Both the position numbers and the translations under genes were made by a program. The notes under the pieces were generated by a model. It worked only from the letters and a program-made list of their open reading frames with translations. It ran no database searches and was not told the origin of the DNA. A stretch of DNA of 64,000 bases from UBA8437 sp964646205 (GTDB lineage Bacteria > Planctomycetota > Planctomycetia > Planctomycetales > Planctomycetaceae), in NCBI GenBank assembly GCA_964646205.1, contig CAZYAZ010000017.1:1-64000 (forward strand), read 5' to 3'. Every line of letters begins with the position of its first letter. Position 1 is the stretch's first letter. Shown here piece after piece: positions 1 to 9,000 of this stretch.

Positions 1-760
1 TGTTGATCGAGGTGCCGCCGACCAGGCCACAGGCGGCGACAACGCCTCGTGGTTGCGTCGTGGCGATGATCGCCGCCAGGGTGCTGCCACCCACAACGTC
101 GACCGCCGCCGCCCAGCGTGCCGAGGCCAGGGGGGTGTCGGTGTTGGTGACAACCTCGTCGCGGTCGATGGTTTCTGCCGCGCCCATTTTCTCGAGCAGC
201 GAATGTCGGTCGAGTTTTCCGGTCGAGGCGACAACGTGGTAACCCAGTTGTGACAACAAGGCCACCGACAGCAGGCCGACTCCACCTGTTGCGCCAGTTA
301 CCAGGACGGGGCCGGAGTCCGGGCTGACGTTGCCACGTTGGATTGCCTCGACGGCCATTGCGGCAGTCAGCCCTGCGGTGCCCAGTTGCATGGCTCTCCG
401 GGCACTCATCCCGTTGGGCCGTACGTGGACCCACTTGGCCGGCACCCGGATCCGCTCGGACCAGCCGCCCCAATCGGGTGCTCCCAATCCGTAGCCGGTC
501 ACCAGGACGTCGGTTCCATCGGCCGCGACGGTGCCAGCGGCATCGATTCCTGGCACATGTGGCAATTCGCCGGCGACACGGCGGTTTCCTGCAGCGGCCA
601 GGGTGTCCTTGTAGTTCAGCGACGACCATTCGACGTGGATTTCAATTTCTTCGGCGGGCAGATCGGCCGTGGCGATTTGCGTGGGGCCGGCGACGACCTG
701 GCCTGCGGAATCGGACATGACCAGAAATGCGCGGATCGAATCGGCCGGGGTGTTGGACAT
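1..760 (-). CDS. Acrylyl-CoA reductase / YhdH-type zinc-free quinone reductase, 3'-truncated by window edge
   Basis: Reading the minus strand from the ATG at 760 gives 253 codons with no stop before the window edge, so the C-terminus is missing. The protein is an MDR-superfamily NADPH-dependent oxidoreductase. It starts with an alcohol-dehydrogenase-like GroES domain (motifs SSLNYKDTLAA and VPGIDAAGTV) and continues into a Rossmann domain with VTGATGGVGLLSVALLSQLG, the nucleotide-binding loop. The SxNYKD and PGID motifs and the lack of zinc-ligand cysteines match the YhdH/AcuI family, which reduces acryloyl-CoA or quinone-like enones with NADPH. The gene diverges from the small gene starting at 850, so the 89 bases between them should carry both promoters. 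Family assignment is firm; the exact substrate is inferred. Confidence 0.85.
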   Translation of the reverse strand, partial: MSNTPADSIRAFLVMSDSAGQVVAGPTQIATADLPAEEIEIHVEWSSLNYKDTLAAAGNRRVAGELPHVPGIDAAGTVAADGTDVLVTGYGLGAPDWGGWSERIRVPAKWVHVRPNGMSARRAMQLGTAGLTAAMAVEAIQRGNVSPDSGPVLVTGATGGVGLLSVALLSQLGYHVVASTGKLDRHSLLEKMGAAETIDRDEVVTNTDTPLASARWAAAVDVVGGSTLAAIIATTQPRGVVAACGLVGGTSIN

Positions 761-849
761 CTTGAAGCCTGGTGAGCGGGGCGGACCGGACGGAGGAATG
801 AACCTTTGGTATCGTGAGGGCGGTTTCGATTCAAGACGGGAGCAGTTGG

Positions 850-1221
850 ATGACAGAACTGGAAATCGGGGGTGTTGTGTTGGCGATCGACTATCGCAGG
901 ATGGAGGAGGACCGGGGTTCGTCGGTGAAGGTCTTCGGAGACATCGACGGTCAACGGGTGCAGTTGCTGCGGTTTGATTGTTTCGACCAGGACCCTCACT
1001 ACCATTACGCGCCAACCGGAGTGAACCGCATGTTTCATCTCGATCGGCTGACAATGGGATGTCCGGTGGCGTTCACCCTCGACCAGGTCAAGCGGAACAC
1101 CCGGTCAATGGTCGCTGCGGCCGGGTTCGAGGAATTTTCCGAGGGTGTCGACCAGGACGCCTTGGCTGCACGGATCGGTGAGGTGCAGGCGGCGATCGAA
1201 GCCGAGGCTGTGGCCGGCTAG
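850..1221 (+). CDS. Small conserved hypothetical protein (123 aa)
   Basis: I do not recognise a characterised family. The start is placed at the ATG at 850 because GGGAG lies just upstream at 838-842; an upstream GTG at 814 in frame lacks this. The protein is soluble, acidic and without signal peptide or membrane segment. Its centre carries an aromatic/His-rich motif, DQDPHYHYAPTGVNRMFHLD, that looks like a conserved core, possibly metal- or ligand-binding. A helical C-terminus rich in Ala and Glu follows. The stop codon shares the CTAG tetranucleotide at 1218-1221 with the stop of the convergent esterase gene. Function unknown. Confidence 0.7.
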   Translation: MTELEIGGVVLAIDYRRMEEDRGSSVKVFGDIDGQRVQLLRFDCFDQDPHYHYAPTGVNRMFHLDRLTMGCPVAFTLDQVKRNTRSMVAAAGFEEFSEGVDQDALAARIGEVQAAIEAEAVAG

Positions 1222-1955
1222 CCGCCCAGTGCGTCTTCCAGCAGAGATCCGACTTTCTCGACAGCCTCCATCGGGATCGTGTGGACACCGGGAAATTCCA
1301 GGAATTCCACTTCGAGTCCGGATTCGTCAAGGAGGTCCCTGAGCCATTCGGCGGCGGCGTAGGGCAGGATCGGGTCAGTCCGGCCGTGACTCTGGAAGAC
1401 CCGCAGTGGTCCCCGATTCTTGGCCAGGCCTCTCCACGTGTCCTCGCAGAGCAGGGTGCCGGACCAGATGCACAGAGCCGCCGGGGGTGCGTCCATCGAC
1501 AGTGCGACGTCGGTGGCGATCATCGAGCCCTGGGAGAAACCACCGAGCACGACCCTCTCGGGTCCGAGGTTCCATTCGGATGTGACTGTTTCCACAAGTT
1601 CGGATAGCAGAAGGCGAGCTTCGTCGAGTCCATCCGGGGTGACCTGTCGCTGATCGCGGAATTCCCCACTGTTGATGGCGTTGTTGAGCGCGTCGAGATC
1701 GAGGTGCCACCACGCACGGGCACCGGGCATGCCGACGTCGTCCAGCGACAACGGGGCGGCCGGGAAGATGAACCGCGTGCGGCCGACCAACCGGGGAGCC
1801 ACGTGGCACAACTCGGGAGCCAGGCCGACAAGGTCGGTGCCAGAGGCACCGAATCCATGACAGAGCACCACGGCCAACTCGGCCGTCTCGTGTTCGGCCA
1901 CGGTGTCGACGACGACACATTGCAGTCGTCCGAGAGTCCTTTCGAAAGTCTGCAT
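1218..1955 (-). CDS. Phospholipase/carboxylesterase-type alpha/beta hydrolase
   Basis: A 245-residue cytoplasmic alpha/beta hydrolase of the phospholipase/carboxylesterase (YpfH/EstB-like) family, which cleaves short-chain carboxylic or thioesters. The oxyanion-hole segment LCHGFGASGTD is at 32-41. The nucleophile elbow GFSQGS places the catalytic Ser at 141, the acid is Asp194 in HGRTDPILP, and the His is His225 in PGVHTIP, so the triad is complete and correctly ordered. No signal peptide is visible. The gene lies 32 bases downstream of the RTX-repeat gene on the same strand (stop at 1988), so it could be read through from it. It converges with the small gene at 850-1221, sharing the stop-codon palindrome. 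The physiological substrate is not predictable. Confidence 0.88.
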   Translation of the reverse strand: MQTFERTLGRLQCVVVDTVAEHETAELAVVLCHGFGASGTDLVGLAPELCHVAPRLVGRTRFIFPAAPLSLDDVGMPGARAWWHLDLDALNNAINSGEFRDQRQVTPDGLDEARLLLSELVETVTSEWNLGPERVVLGGFSQGSMIATDVALSMDAPPAALCIWSGTLLCEDTWRGLAKNRGPLRVFQSHGRTDPILPYAAAEWLRDLLDESGLEVEFLEFPGVHTIPMEAVEKVGSLLEDALGG

Positions 1956-1987
1956 CGTGTCGTGTGTCCTCGAGGTGTGCCCCGAGT

Positions 1988-4900
1988 CTACACGCTGTCC
2001 AGCAGGGCGCGAACCGATGCATCGACTGTGAACGCCTCGTCGATTTCACCGGCCAGGCCAACCAGGACATCACTGCCCTCTCCGCCAGCCAGTGTGTCGG
2101 AGACACCGCCCTGGCCGAAGAGCCGGTCGTTGCCGTCCTCGCCCAGGATCGCATCGGCTCCAGCTCCTCCAAAGAGCGTGTCGTTGCCGTCACCACCGAC
2201 AATCGTGTCGTCATCGCCCCCGGAGTTGATGTTGTCGTCGCCGTCTCCACCGTTGATCAGGTCATTGCCGTCGTCGGAGGTGATGAAGTCATTTCCGTCA
2301 CCACCGCCGATCAGGTCGTCTCCGCCCTGGCCGTGGAGTTCGTCGTCTCCATCATCCCCGCGGAGCGTGTCATCACCGTCGTTGGCGAGCAGGCGGTCGT
2401 CGTTGAGTCCGCCGTCGAGCAGATCGTCGCCACTGCCGCCGGTCAGCGTGTCGGCTCCGATGCCACCGGACAACTCGTCATCACCTTTCTGGCCGTTGAG
2501 CTTGTCGTCACCGGCACCTCCGTCGAGTGAGTCGTCGTCGTTGCCGCCGGTCAGAGAATCGTCGCCGAGGTCTCCGATCAGGTGGTCGTTTCCGGTGTTG
2601 CCCTCGATGGTGTCGTTTCCGTCGCCACCATCGATCAGGTCGTTGCCGCCATTTCCGTAGACGAGATCGTCACCGAGACCGGCCTCGACAGTGTCATCGC
2701 CGTTTTCTCCGGTGATCAAGTCGGCGCCGTCGCCCCCGTAGAGCGAGTCATCGCCGGCACTGCCGGCGATCGTGTCGTCGCCGTCGCCGCCATCGAGCAA
2801 GATGCGAACGGTTCCAATGGAAACGTCATCGGCTGTCAGCGTGTCGTTACCACCCTCGCCGTAAATCGCCAGCAGGGTGCCCGACACTCCCTTGAGGGTG
2901 TCGATGTTCACGGTGTCATCGCCGTCACCCATGGTCAATGTGATGACCTCGATAGACGACCCGAGTGTCAGCGTGTGGCTTCCATTGGTGATCTGGGCCT
3001 TGGCACCACCACCGGATGTTTTCCGGATCGTGTAGGAGTCGTCGCCAGAACTGCCCTCGATCTCGAGCGTGTCGAAGCCGGCTCCACCGCTGGGAGTGTC
3101 GTTGGCTTCGCCGGGGCTCCAGACCAGGTGGTCGTCTCCGGCTCCACCGGTGACACTGTCGTTGCCGGTGTTGCCGTGGATTTCGTCGTTGCCCTCGCCA
3201 CCATCGATCGTGTCGCGACCTCCTTGGCCCAGGATCGTGTCGTCTCCGCCGTTGCCAAGGATCAGGTCTTTTGCGATGCCTCCACGCATGACATCGCCCA
3301 TCTCACTGCCCAGCAGCGTGTCGTTGCCATTTCCACCATTGAGCGTGTCACCCTGGCCAGTGGCTCCGGAGATCGGTGGTGGGGATGGAGGAGGGGATGG
3401 GGGAGACGGAGGAGTGACGTCGGCGGGAGCACCTGACCCGAATAGCGTGTGGGTGGTGTACTCGGCAATGCCGCCCGGTGCGAGATCGAAAGTGTTGCGG
3501 AGCCCCAGTTCGATGTCGTACTCGAGGCCCGAGTCGACGAACATGTCACCGTCGTTGTCCTGGTAGATGCTGTCGGTCAATGCACTCCCGGCGAGAATGT
3601 CGAACGTCAGGCTGGGGTAGTCGTCCAGTTCCCAGCGATCGGTTGTCGGCGTGGTGCCGCCGACAGAGGTGATGCCGACGAAGGTGGTGTCGGTGGTCCC
3701 ACTGCCGCCACTGTCGGTTTCGAAGAGGATTTCGACGCCGCTTGGGGTGACAATTCGGCCGCCACCGTCGATTAGTGAGCCGTCGAAATCGAGATCACCG
3801 TCGAGGTAGCGGACCAGTTCGAAGTTGGCATTGGTTGTGCCGGGGTTGATGACCTGGAGAGTCTGCGCCAGCAACGCACCCTGGGTGGCACCCGAGGCAT
3901 CCAGCAACGGTCTCACCTGCTGGCAGAGTTGCATGTCGAGTCCATCCTGGACGAAGTTGGTTTCCACCTGTGTGGTGTCGCCAATCATCTGAGCCGTGCC
4001 GGCGTTCAACGTGGTCCGGGGACCAGTGGCTCCATTCCGGTAGGCAATGTAAGACCGAAACACCGTGGTCGCGGAGTTGGTGGCACCGATCGGGTCGTAG
4101 GCGGCGTCCAACGGGTGCATTCCTCCGTCAGCGGTGATACCGGTGATAGACAGCGACGCGTCTCCGGAGCCGATCCCCAGTGGTGCGGTGGTTCCGATCA
4201 CCGCGCCCCCGCTGCAAATGGCGGGACCAAAACCCGCCGCTGGCGGGTCGTCGTCGTCAACGATTCGAGCTTCGCCCAGGTTGTCGTAAAGCAAGGCCCC
4301 CACCGGATTGGCGAGGTTGACGAAGAAGTTCTCCTCGTCTGATTCGTCGATCGTGTCCCCGAGGACGGCGACACTGATGGTCTGATCGCCCGCGCTTGTC
4401 CAACTCAAGCTGCCGGTAACGGCTGTGTAATCAGCTCCGGCGACCGCGGTGCCATCGCCCGTGGCGTAGTCAACTGACACGCCGCCCAGGGCTTCGCCGA
4501 CCAGCGTGACCGTGAAGGTGGCCAACTGCTGTCCCGTGTCACCCTCGGTCTCTATTCTCACGTTGTCGATCGTGAGAACCGGTTGGCTGGCATCCAGCAG
4601 GTCACGGCCGGTGTCGCCCTGGAGGTAGTCGTTTCCGGAACGACCAATAATGGTGTCGTTTCCACCTTGTCCCTTGAGCCGGTCGTCGTCCTCGTTGCCT
4701 CGGAGGTAATCACTGCCGTGACCGCCGAGGATGGTGTCGTCTCCCCGGCCACCGAGCATCGAGTCGTTGTGGCGTTGTCCATTGAGCTTGTCGTTGCCGT
4801 CCTGGCCCAGGATCGTGTCCTGGTTGTGTCCACCGACCAGCAGGTCGTCCTCGGTGCCTCCCTCGAGGTGGTCATTCCCGTCGTTGCCCAGGAGCGTGTC

Positions 4901-5713
4901 ATCGCCACCGCCGCCCAGCAACGTGTCGGCCTGGATGCCGCCGGTCAGGCTGTCTTCGCCGCTGCCGCCGGAGATTGAGTCGCGGCCGTCATTGCCGTGC
5001 AGCGAGTCGTCGTCGTCGCCACCGTAGATCGTGTCATGGCCGTTCCCACCTTCGACACTGTCCGATCCTTCATGGCCGAGCAGGCTGTCGTTGCCGTTGC
5101 CACCTTCGAGCGTGTCGTTGCCGGCCTGGCCCAGCAGCGTGTCCTGGCCGTCTTCGCCGATGAGAACGTCGTCGCCGTCGCCAGCGGTCAGGCTGTCGTT
5201 GCCGTCTCCCCCGTCGAGTTGGTTGTTTCCGTCACCGCCGTTGATCACGTCATCACCGTTGCCACCGCTGATCACGTCGTCGAGATCGGTGCTGCCGGTG
5301 ATCGTGTCGTGGCCGTCTCCGCCGTTGATCACGATCGGCAGGGTCGCACCGCTGGACGGATCGACGAAACTGAACAGTGCCGCGCGGACGTCAACGAGAT
5401 TGATGAGGTTGTCCCCGTCACCGCCGTTGATTTCGATTCGTTCGACCAGTCCGGCCGGTACCGCCGGCAGGCTGTCGTCGTCGGTGCCGTCGATCGTGAC
5501 CACGACGCTGGATGCCGAGTCGGTCGAAACCGAAATGGCCTCTCCGGCGGTGGCCGAGACGGACAGTGTGCCGTTGGCCCACACCGTGCTGGCCGATAAC
5601 AGGGTCCGGTCTTCGAGTCGTTCAGCCTGGCCGGAAGCGAGGCGGCGTTTGCGTCGCGTCGCACTGTGGCTGAGTCGGTGTCGAAGTGAGTCGATCCAGG
5701 AAGTCAGTCTCAT
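1988..5713 (-). CDS. Giant RTX calcium-binding repeat protein with Calx-beta domain and LEDRTLLS N-terminus
   Basis: A 1241-residue secreted or surface protein. Residues 1-40 are basic and end in LEDRTLLS (33-40), the planctomycetal LEPR-XLL-type motif found at the start of very large exported proteins. Hemolysin-type nonapeptide repeats (GGxGxDxLx variants such as GGDGDDTIYG) fill about 125-375 and 790-1210 and should fold as a Ca2+-binding parallel beta-roll. A Calx-beta domain (about 378-488, with AVAGADYTAVTGSL) and a beta-rich unknown domain (about 490-760) separate the two blocks. A Pro/Ser linker (about 764-784) precedes the second block. The C-terminus ends EIDEAF...LLDSV, resembling the end of the divergent neighbour, so the two are paralogues. 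The start has GAGGAG upstream. Function is inferred as adhesion, matrix or surface layer; no catalytic motif is visible. Confidence 0.88.
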   Translation of the reverse strand: MRLTSWIDSLRHRLSHSATRRKRRLASGQAERLEDRTLLSASTVWANGTLSVSATAGEAISVSTDSASSVVVTIDGTDDDSLPAVPAGLVERIEINGGDGDNLINLVDVRAALFSFVDPSSGATLPIVINGGDGHDTITGSTDLDDVISGGNGDDVINGGDGNNQLDGGDGNDSLTAGDGDDVLIGEDGQDTLLGQAGNDTLEGGNGNDSLLGHEGSDSVEGGNGHDTIYGGDDDDSLHGNDGRDSISGGSGEDSLTGGIQADTLLGGGGDDTLLGNDGNDHLEGGTEDDLLVGGHNQDTILGQDGNDKLNGQRHNDSMLGGRGDDTILGGHGSDYLRGNEDDDRLKGQGGNDTIIGRSGNDYLQGDTGRDLLDASQPVLTIDNVRIETEGDTGQQLATFTVTLVGEALGGVSVDYATGDGTAVAGADYTAVTGSLSWTSAGDQTISVAVLGDTIDESDEENFFVNLANPVGALLYDNLGEARIVDDDDPPAAGFGPAICSGGAVIGTTAPLGIGSGDASLSITGITADGGMHPLDAAYDPIGATNSATTVFRSYIAYRNGATGPRTTLNAGTAQMIGDTTQVETNFVQDGLDMQLCQQVRPLLDASGATQGALLAQTLQVINPGTTNANFELVRYLDGDLDFDGSLIDGGGRIVTPSGVEILFETDSGGSGTTDTTFVGITSVGGTTPTTDRWELDDYPSLTFDILAGSALTDSIYQDNDGDMFVDSGLEYDIELGLRNTFDLAPGGIAEYTTHTLFGSGAPADVTPPSPPSPPPSPPPISGATGQGDTLNGGNGNDTLLGSEMGDVMRGGIAKDLILGNGGDDTILGQGGRDTIDGGEGNDEIHGNTGNDSVTGGAGDDHLVWSPGEANDTPSGGAGFDTLEIEGSSGDDSYTIRKTSGGGAKAQITNGSHTLTLGSSIEVITLTMGDGDDTVNIDTLKGVSGTLLAIYGEGGNDTLTADDVSIGTVRILLDGGDGDDTIAGSAGDDSLYGGDGADLITGENGDDTVEAGLGDDLVYGNGGNDLIDGGDGNDTIEGNTGNDHLIGDLGDDSLTGGNDDDSLDGGAGDDKLNGQKGDDELSGGIGADTLTGGSGDDLLDGGLNDDRLLANDGDDTLRGDDGDDELHGQGGDDLIGGGDGNDFITSDDGNDLINGGDGDDNINSGGDDDTIVGGDGNDTLFGGAGADAILGEDGNDRLFGQGGVSDTLAGGEGSDVLVGLAGEIDEAFTVDASVRALLDSV

Positions 5714-6077
5714 GGTGGCTCCTCGCCCTCGCGGGGCGAATTGTCCGTGATCTCTTTTGCAGATAGCCCAAAGGGCTTGGTTACTACTGGTTGCCCAGAT
5801 ACTCCATGGTAGGGAGCCGCCAAGACCGTTCGCAATCAGATTCCCTCCTCAAGGTACCCCGCTTTTGGTGGATCCACTTCCAGGTGTTCTCACAATCCGA
5901 ATGACTGTTCCCGCCGGGCTCAATCGTCATAATCGCGCGGAAAAAACTGGCTGGGAAGAAGTGGTCTTCCTTTTGGTCCCCCTCTGCGGCCTAGATTTAA
6001 GGGATATCGTTAGTCCTTGCCTGGTCCCCCGAGTCCGGGCTTAGTGGCCTAGTTTACGGGCCCTTGGAGTGCGAGCC
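5714..6077. promoter_or_regulatory. Divergent intergenic region between the two RTX giants
   Basis: These 364 bases separate two divergently transcribed paralogues and must carry both promoters. No convincing small ORF is seen. On the minus strand a weak sigma70-like pair (TTGCGA, 18-base spacer, TACCAT) can be drawn for the leftward gene. A small perfect hairpin (AGCCC-AAA-GGGCT, 5765-5777) lies nearby. No clear consensus promoter is seen for the rightward gene. Its GTG start at 6078 is preceded by GGAG at 6066-6069, which is why that start is preferred over the in-frame GTG at 6069. Confidence 0.5.
5723..5739 (-). promoter_or_regulatory. Hairpin touching the ribosome-binding site of the leftward RTX gene
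   Basis: On the minus strand a 6-bp stem TCGCCC/GGGCGA with a 5-base loop ends about ten bases before the ATG at 5713. Its 3' arm overlaps the first bases of the GAGGAG ribosome-binding site, so folding could reduce initiation. The structure is short and GC-rich DNA makes such hairpins by chance; a regulatory role is inference only. Confidence 0.3.
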
Positions 6078-9000
6078 GTGAGAATTACATCTTGGATCGA
6101 CAGCCTGACAACTCGCTGGCAGCGTTCGCGGAACTCGCGTCGCGGTGCTGGTCATCCCTTTTCGGGTCGGAGAAGCCACGGGGCATCCCCGCGTGCGAGA
6201 GTTGCTGAAGTACTCGAGGACCGGACATTGTTGTCGGTCACGTCGTTGTTCTTCAACGGTGACCTGACGGTCGTCTCGGACGCAGACGATGCGATCGTGA
6301 TCCGTGAAAACCAGTTCGTGCCGGGTCGGGTTGAGATCCTGGTCGGGACTCCGTTGGGAGGCTCGATCAATTACGTTCCCGATACCAGTGTCGGTGCGCT
6401 CGATGCCAACACCATTCAGACGATCCTGGTGCAAGGTGGCGATTCGGGAAACACGATCGATCTGGGCGACGCACAGGGGTTGGGTGGCGTGGACACTGCT
6501 GTGTTCACGAGCTTGAGCAGTGTCACGATCGAGGGAGGCAACGGCCACGACACAATCACGGGCACCATCAACTTCACCGATGTCATTGACGCAGGTGATG
6601 GAGAGGACGTGATCACGGTGGGAACCGCCTCGGCGACTGTCGATGCCGGTGATGGCGACGACACGGTCAACGGTGGATCTGCCGGGGACGTGATCAACGG
6701 TGGTGACGGAAACGACGTGATCAACGGAATGGATGGGGCTGACACGATCGATGCTGGAAACGGTCATGACCTGGTGACCGGCGGAGACGAACTGGTGGGG
6801 CCGGGCGATTCGATCACCGGAGGTCACGGCGACGATACGTTGCGTGGCGGAATGGGTGACGACTGGATCAACGGCAAAAGTGGTCACGACGAATTGTACG
6901 GTGAGTCCGGGATGGACGTGATTCATGGCGGGTCCGGCCATGACCACATGGAAGGTGGAGCCGACGCCGACACGGTCAATGGACACGGGTACAACGACAC
7001 GATCCTGGGCAACGGTGGTGATGACCGGCTCAACGGTCACTGGGGAAACGATTTCATCGACGGTGATGACGACAACAGTGGAACGATCACCGGCGACGAC
7101 ACGTTGCTGGGCGGGGCTGGTCGCGACACGTTGCTCGGCAACCTGGGCGATGACAATCTCAAGGGCCAGGGAGGCCGCGACACCCTGGTCGGTGGTCACG
7201 GCCTGGACAAGCTGGATGGCGGCAGCAGCCACGACCTGTTGCGGGGATTTCAGCAGCAGATCGTCCGATTGGATTTTGACAGCCACACCGATCCCCTGAC
7301 AGAGCACGTCTACACGGCGTCGGAACGGGCGGCGATCCAGTCGCGGCTGGAGGAAGATTTTGCGGCATTTGATCTCAGTTTTACCGCGTCGGCTCCTGAC
7401 ACCAACGACCTGTATCTGCAGGACGGGGCTTACATCACGGTGGCCTACAACAAGGCTGTTCCGGGAATCGGTCCGGGATTGGGTGGCGCGGCAGAGGCGA
7501 GTGCGTACGATTTCCGTAACGTCGACCTGGGTGGCAATGTTTCGGTTGACGTGCTGGGGCCGGCCGGCCTGCTGGACGGTGCCGGCCAACCGGCTTCCAC
7601 CAGCGACAACATCGTGGCAGCCAGTGCCTATGCCACCGCACATGAACTGGGGCATCTGCTCGGGCTCCGTGGCGTGGATGCCTTTGGACCCATATCGGGT
7701 TCGGTTGGCATCACTGATCCTCCCGGGGCGACATCGTTCAGTCCGGCGTTTCCTGGCCCGATGAATGCCGTGGAGACGGCCGACCATCTCATGGCATCCA
7801 ATGGCCTGCTGGGGGCTGCCAACTTCGACGTCACTGCCGACTTGTTTCTCAGTGAGCGTTCGGCGATCAAGCTGGCTTTCAACGAGACGGGTTTGTTTGT
7901 CTCCGAGCAGGTTGGTGCACACGATTCGTTGACACCGGGAGGCGCCCAGGCGGTGACCCTGCGTGGACTCTCGGTTCCCACGACGGTCGAGACCGGTGCC
8001 AATGCCGGTCGATCACTGAACGTCGAGGCTGCTGCGGTGATCGGTGGCCAGATCGGTGCCGCGGGCGAAGTCGATGTGTACTCCTTCGACGGCACCGGTG
8101 GGCAGGTGGTTTCGATTGAAGTTCTTTCTGACTGGCTCACGAGGATTGACACTCCGATCGATACGATCGTCCGCGTTTACGATTCCAGCGGAGCGATCTT
8201 GCCGTACCACACCAGTGCCACCTCGGCGTCCGACCTGGCGGTGAACAACGGTTTCAATGACGGCAGTGGCCAGTCGGCTGTCGACCCCGTGATCTTGAAT
8301 CTCACGTTGCCTGTGACGGGCAATCCGACCGACACGTATTACGTTGAGGTCATGGAACCGGACGCCTTTGGCGTGTTCATTTTGCCCACCGATGGCAGCG
8401 ACCAGATTGTGGAACTGGATGCGAAGACCGGAGTGGAACTGAACCGGTTTGATTTGCCCGAAACGAGTTCCGGGCGTGCGAGCCTCGCGTTTGATGCAGA
8501 TGGTGAGCGACTCTTCTTCATGGGCAGCAGCAATCAGTTGTATCAAATCAACGCCAGAACTGGACAAGTGACTGGTAACGCGGTCGATTTGTCCAATCCT
8601 CCGTTTTTGACTCAAGCTTACGATGGCCTGGCCTATGACAATGGCCTGGTCTTCATTCTCGACGTCGATGCTGAAAATATTCCGGGCCAAGCTGGGGACG
8701 CCAATGCCAATCCGCCAGTTCCCCAGATCTTCGATTCTCCGGAGATTCTGGTTGTTGACCCAGCGACAGGTTCTATCGTCAGTTATATCAACCTTGTCGG
8801 AACCGGTGAGGGGCCAGTGAGTATTCCCGGGCTCGGGAATGGAGCTGGACCCAACCCTGCCGGGACGTTCACCGACATCACTGGCGGCCTGGCGATGATT
8901 GCTCCATCCAGCCCGGTGGCCCGGTTGTTGTTACTGGATTCCGCTGGACAGTCAGTTCACGAAATCGACGCTGATCCGGCCAGTCCCACCATAGGGCAGT

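Noticed and set aside
6054..7922. Long open frame on the strand opposite the rightward RTX gene (and similar long frames at 2582-3436 and 4583-5599)
   Set aside because: They are antisense shadows of the repetitive GGxGxD coding sequence, which lacks stops on the complementary strand; they show no start signals and low-complexity V/T/S composition.
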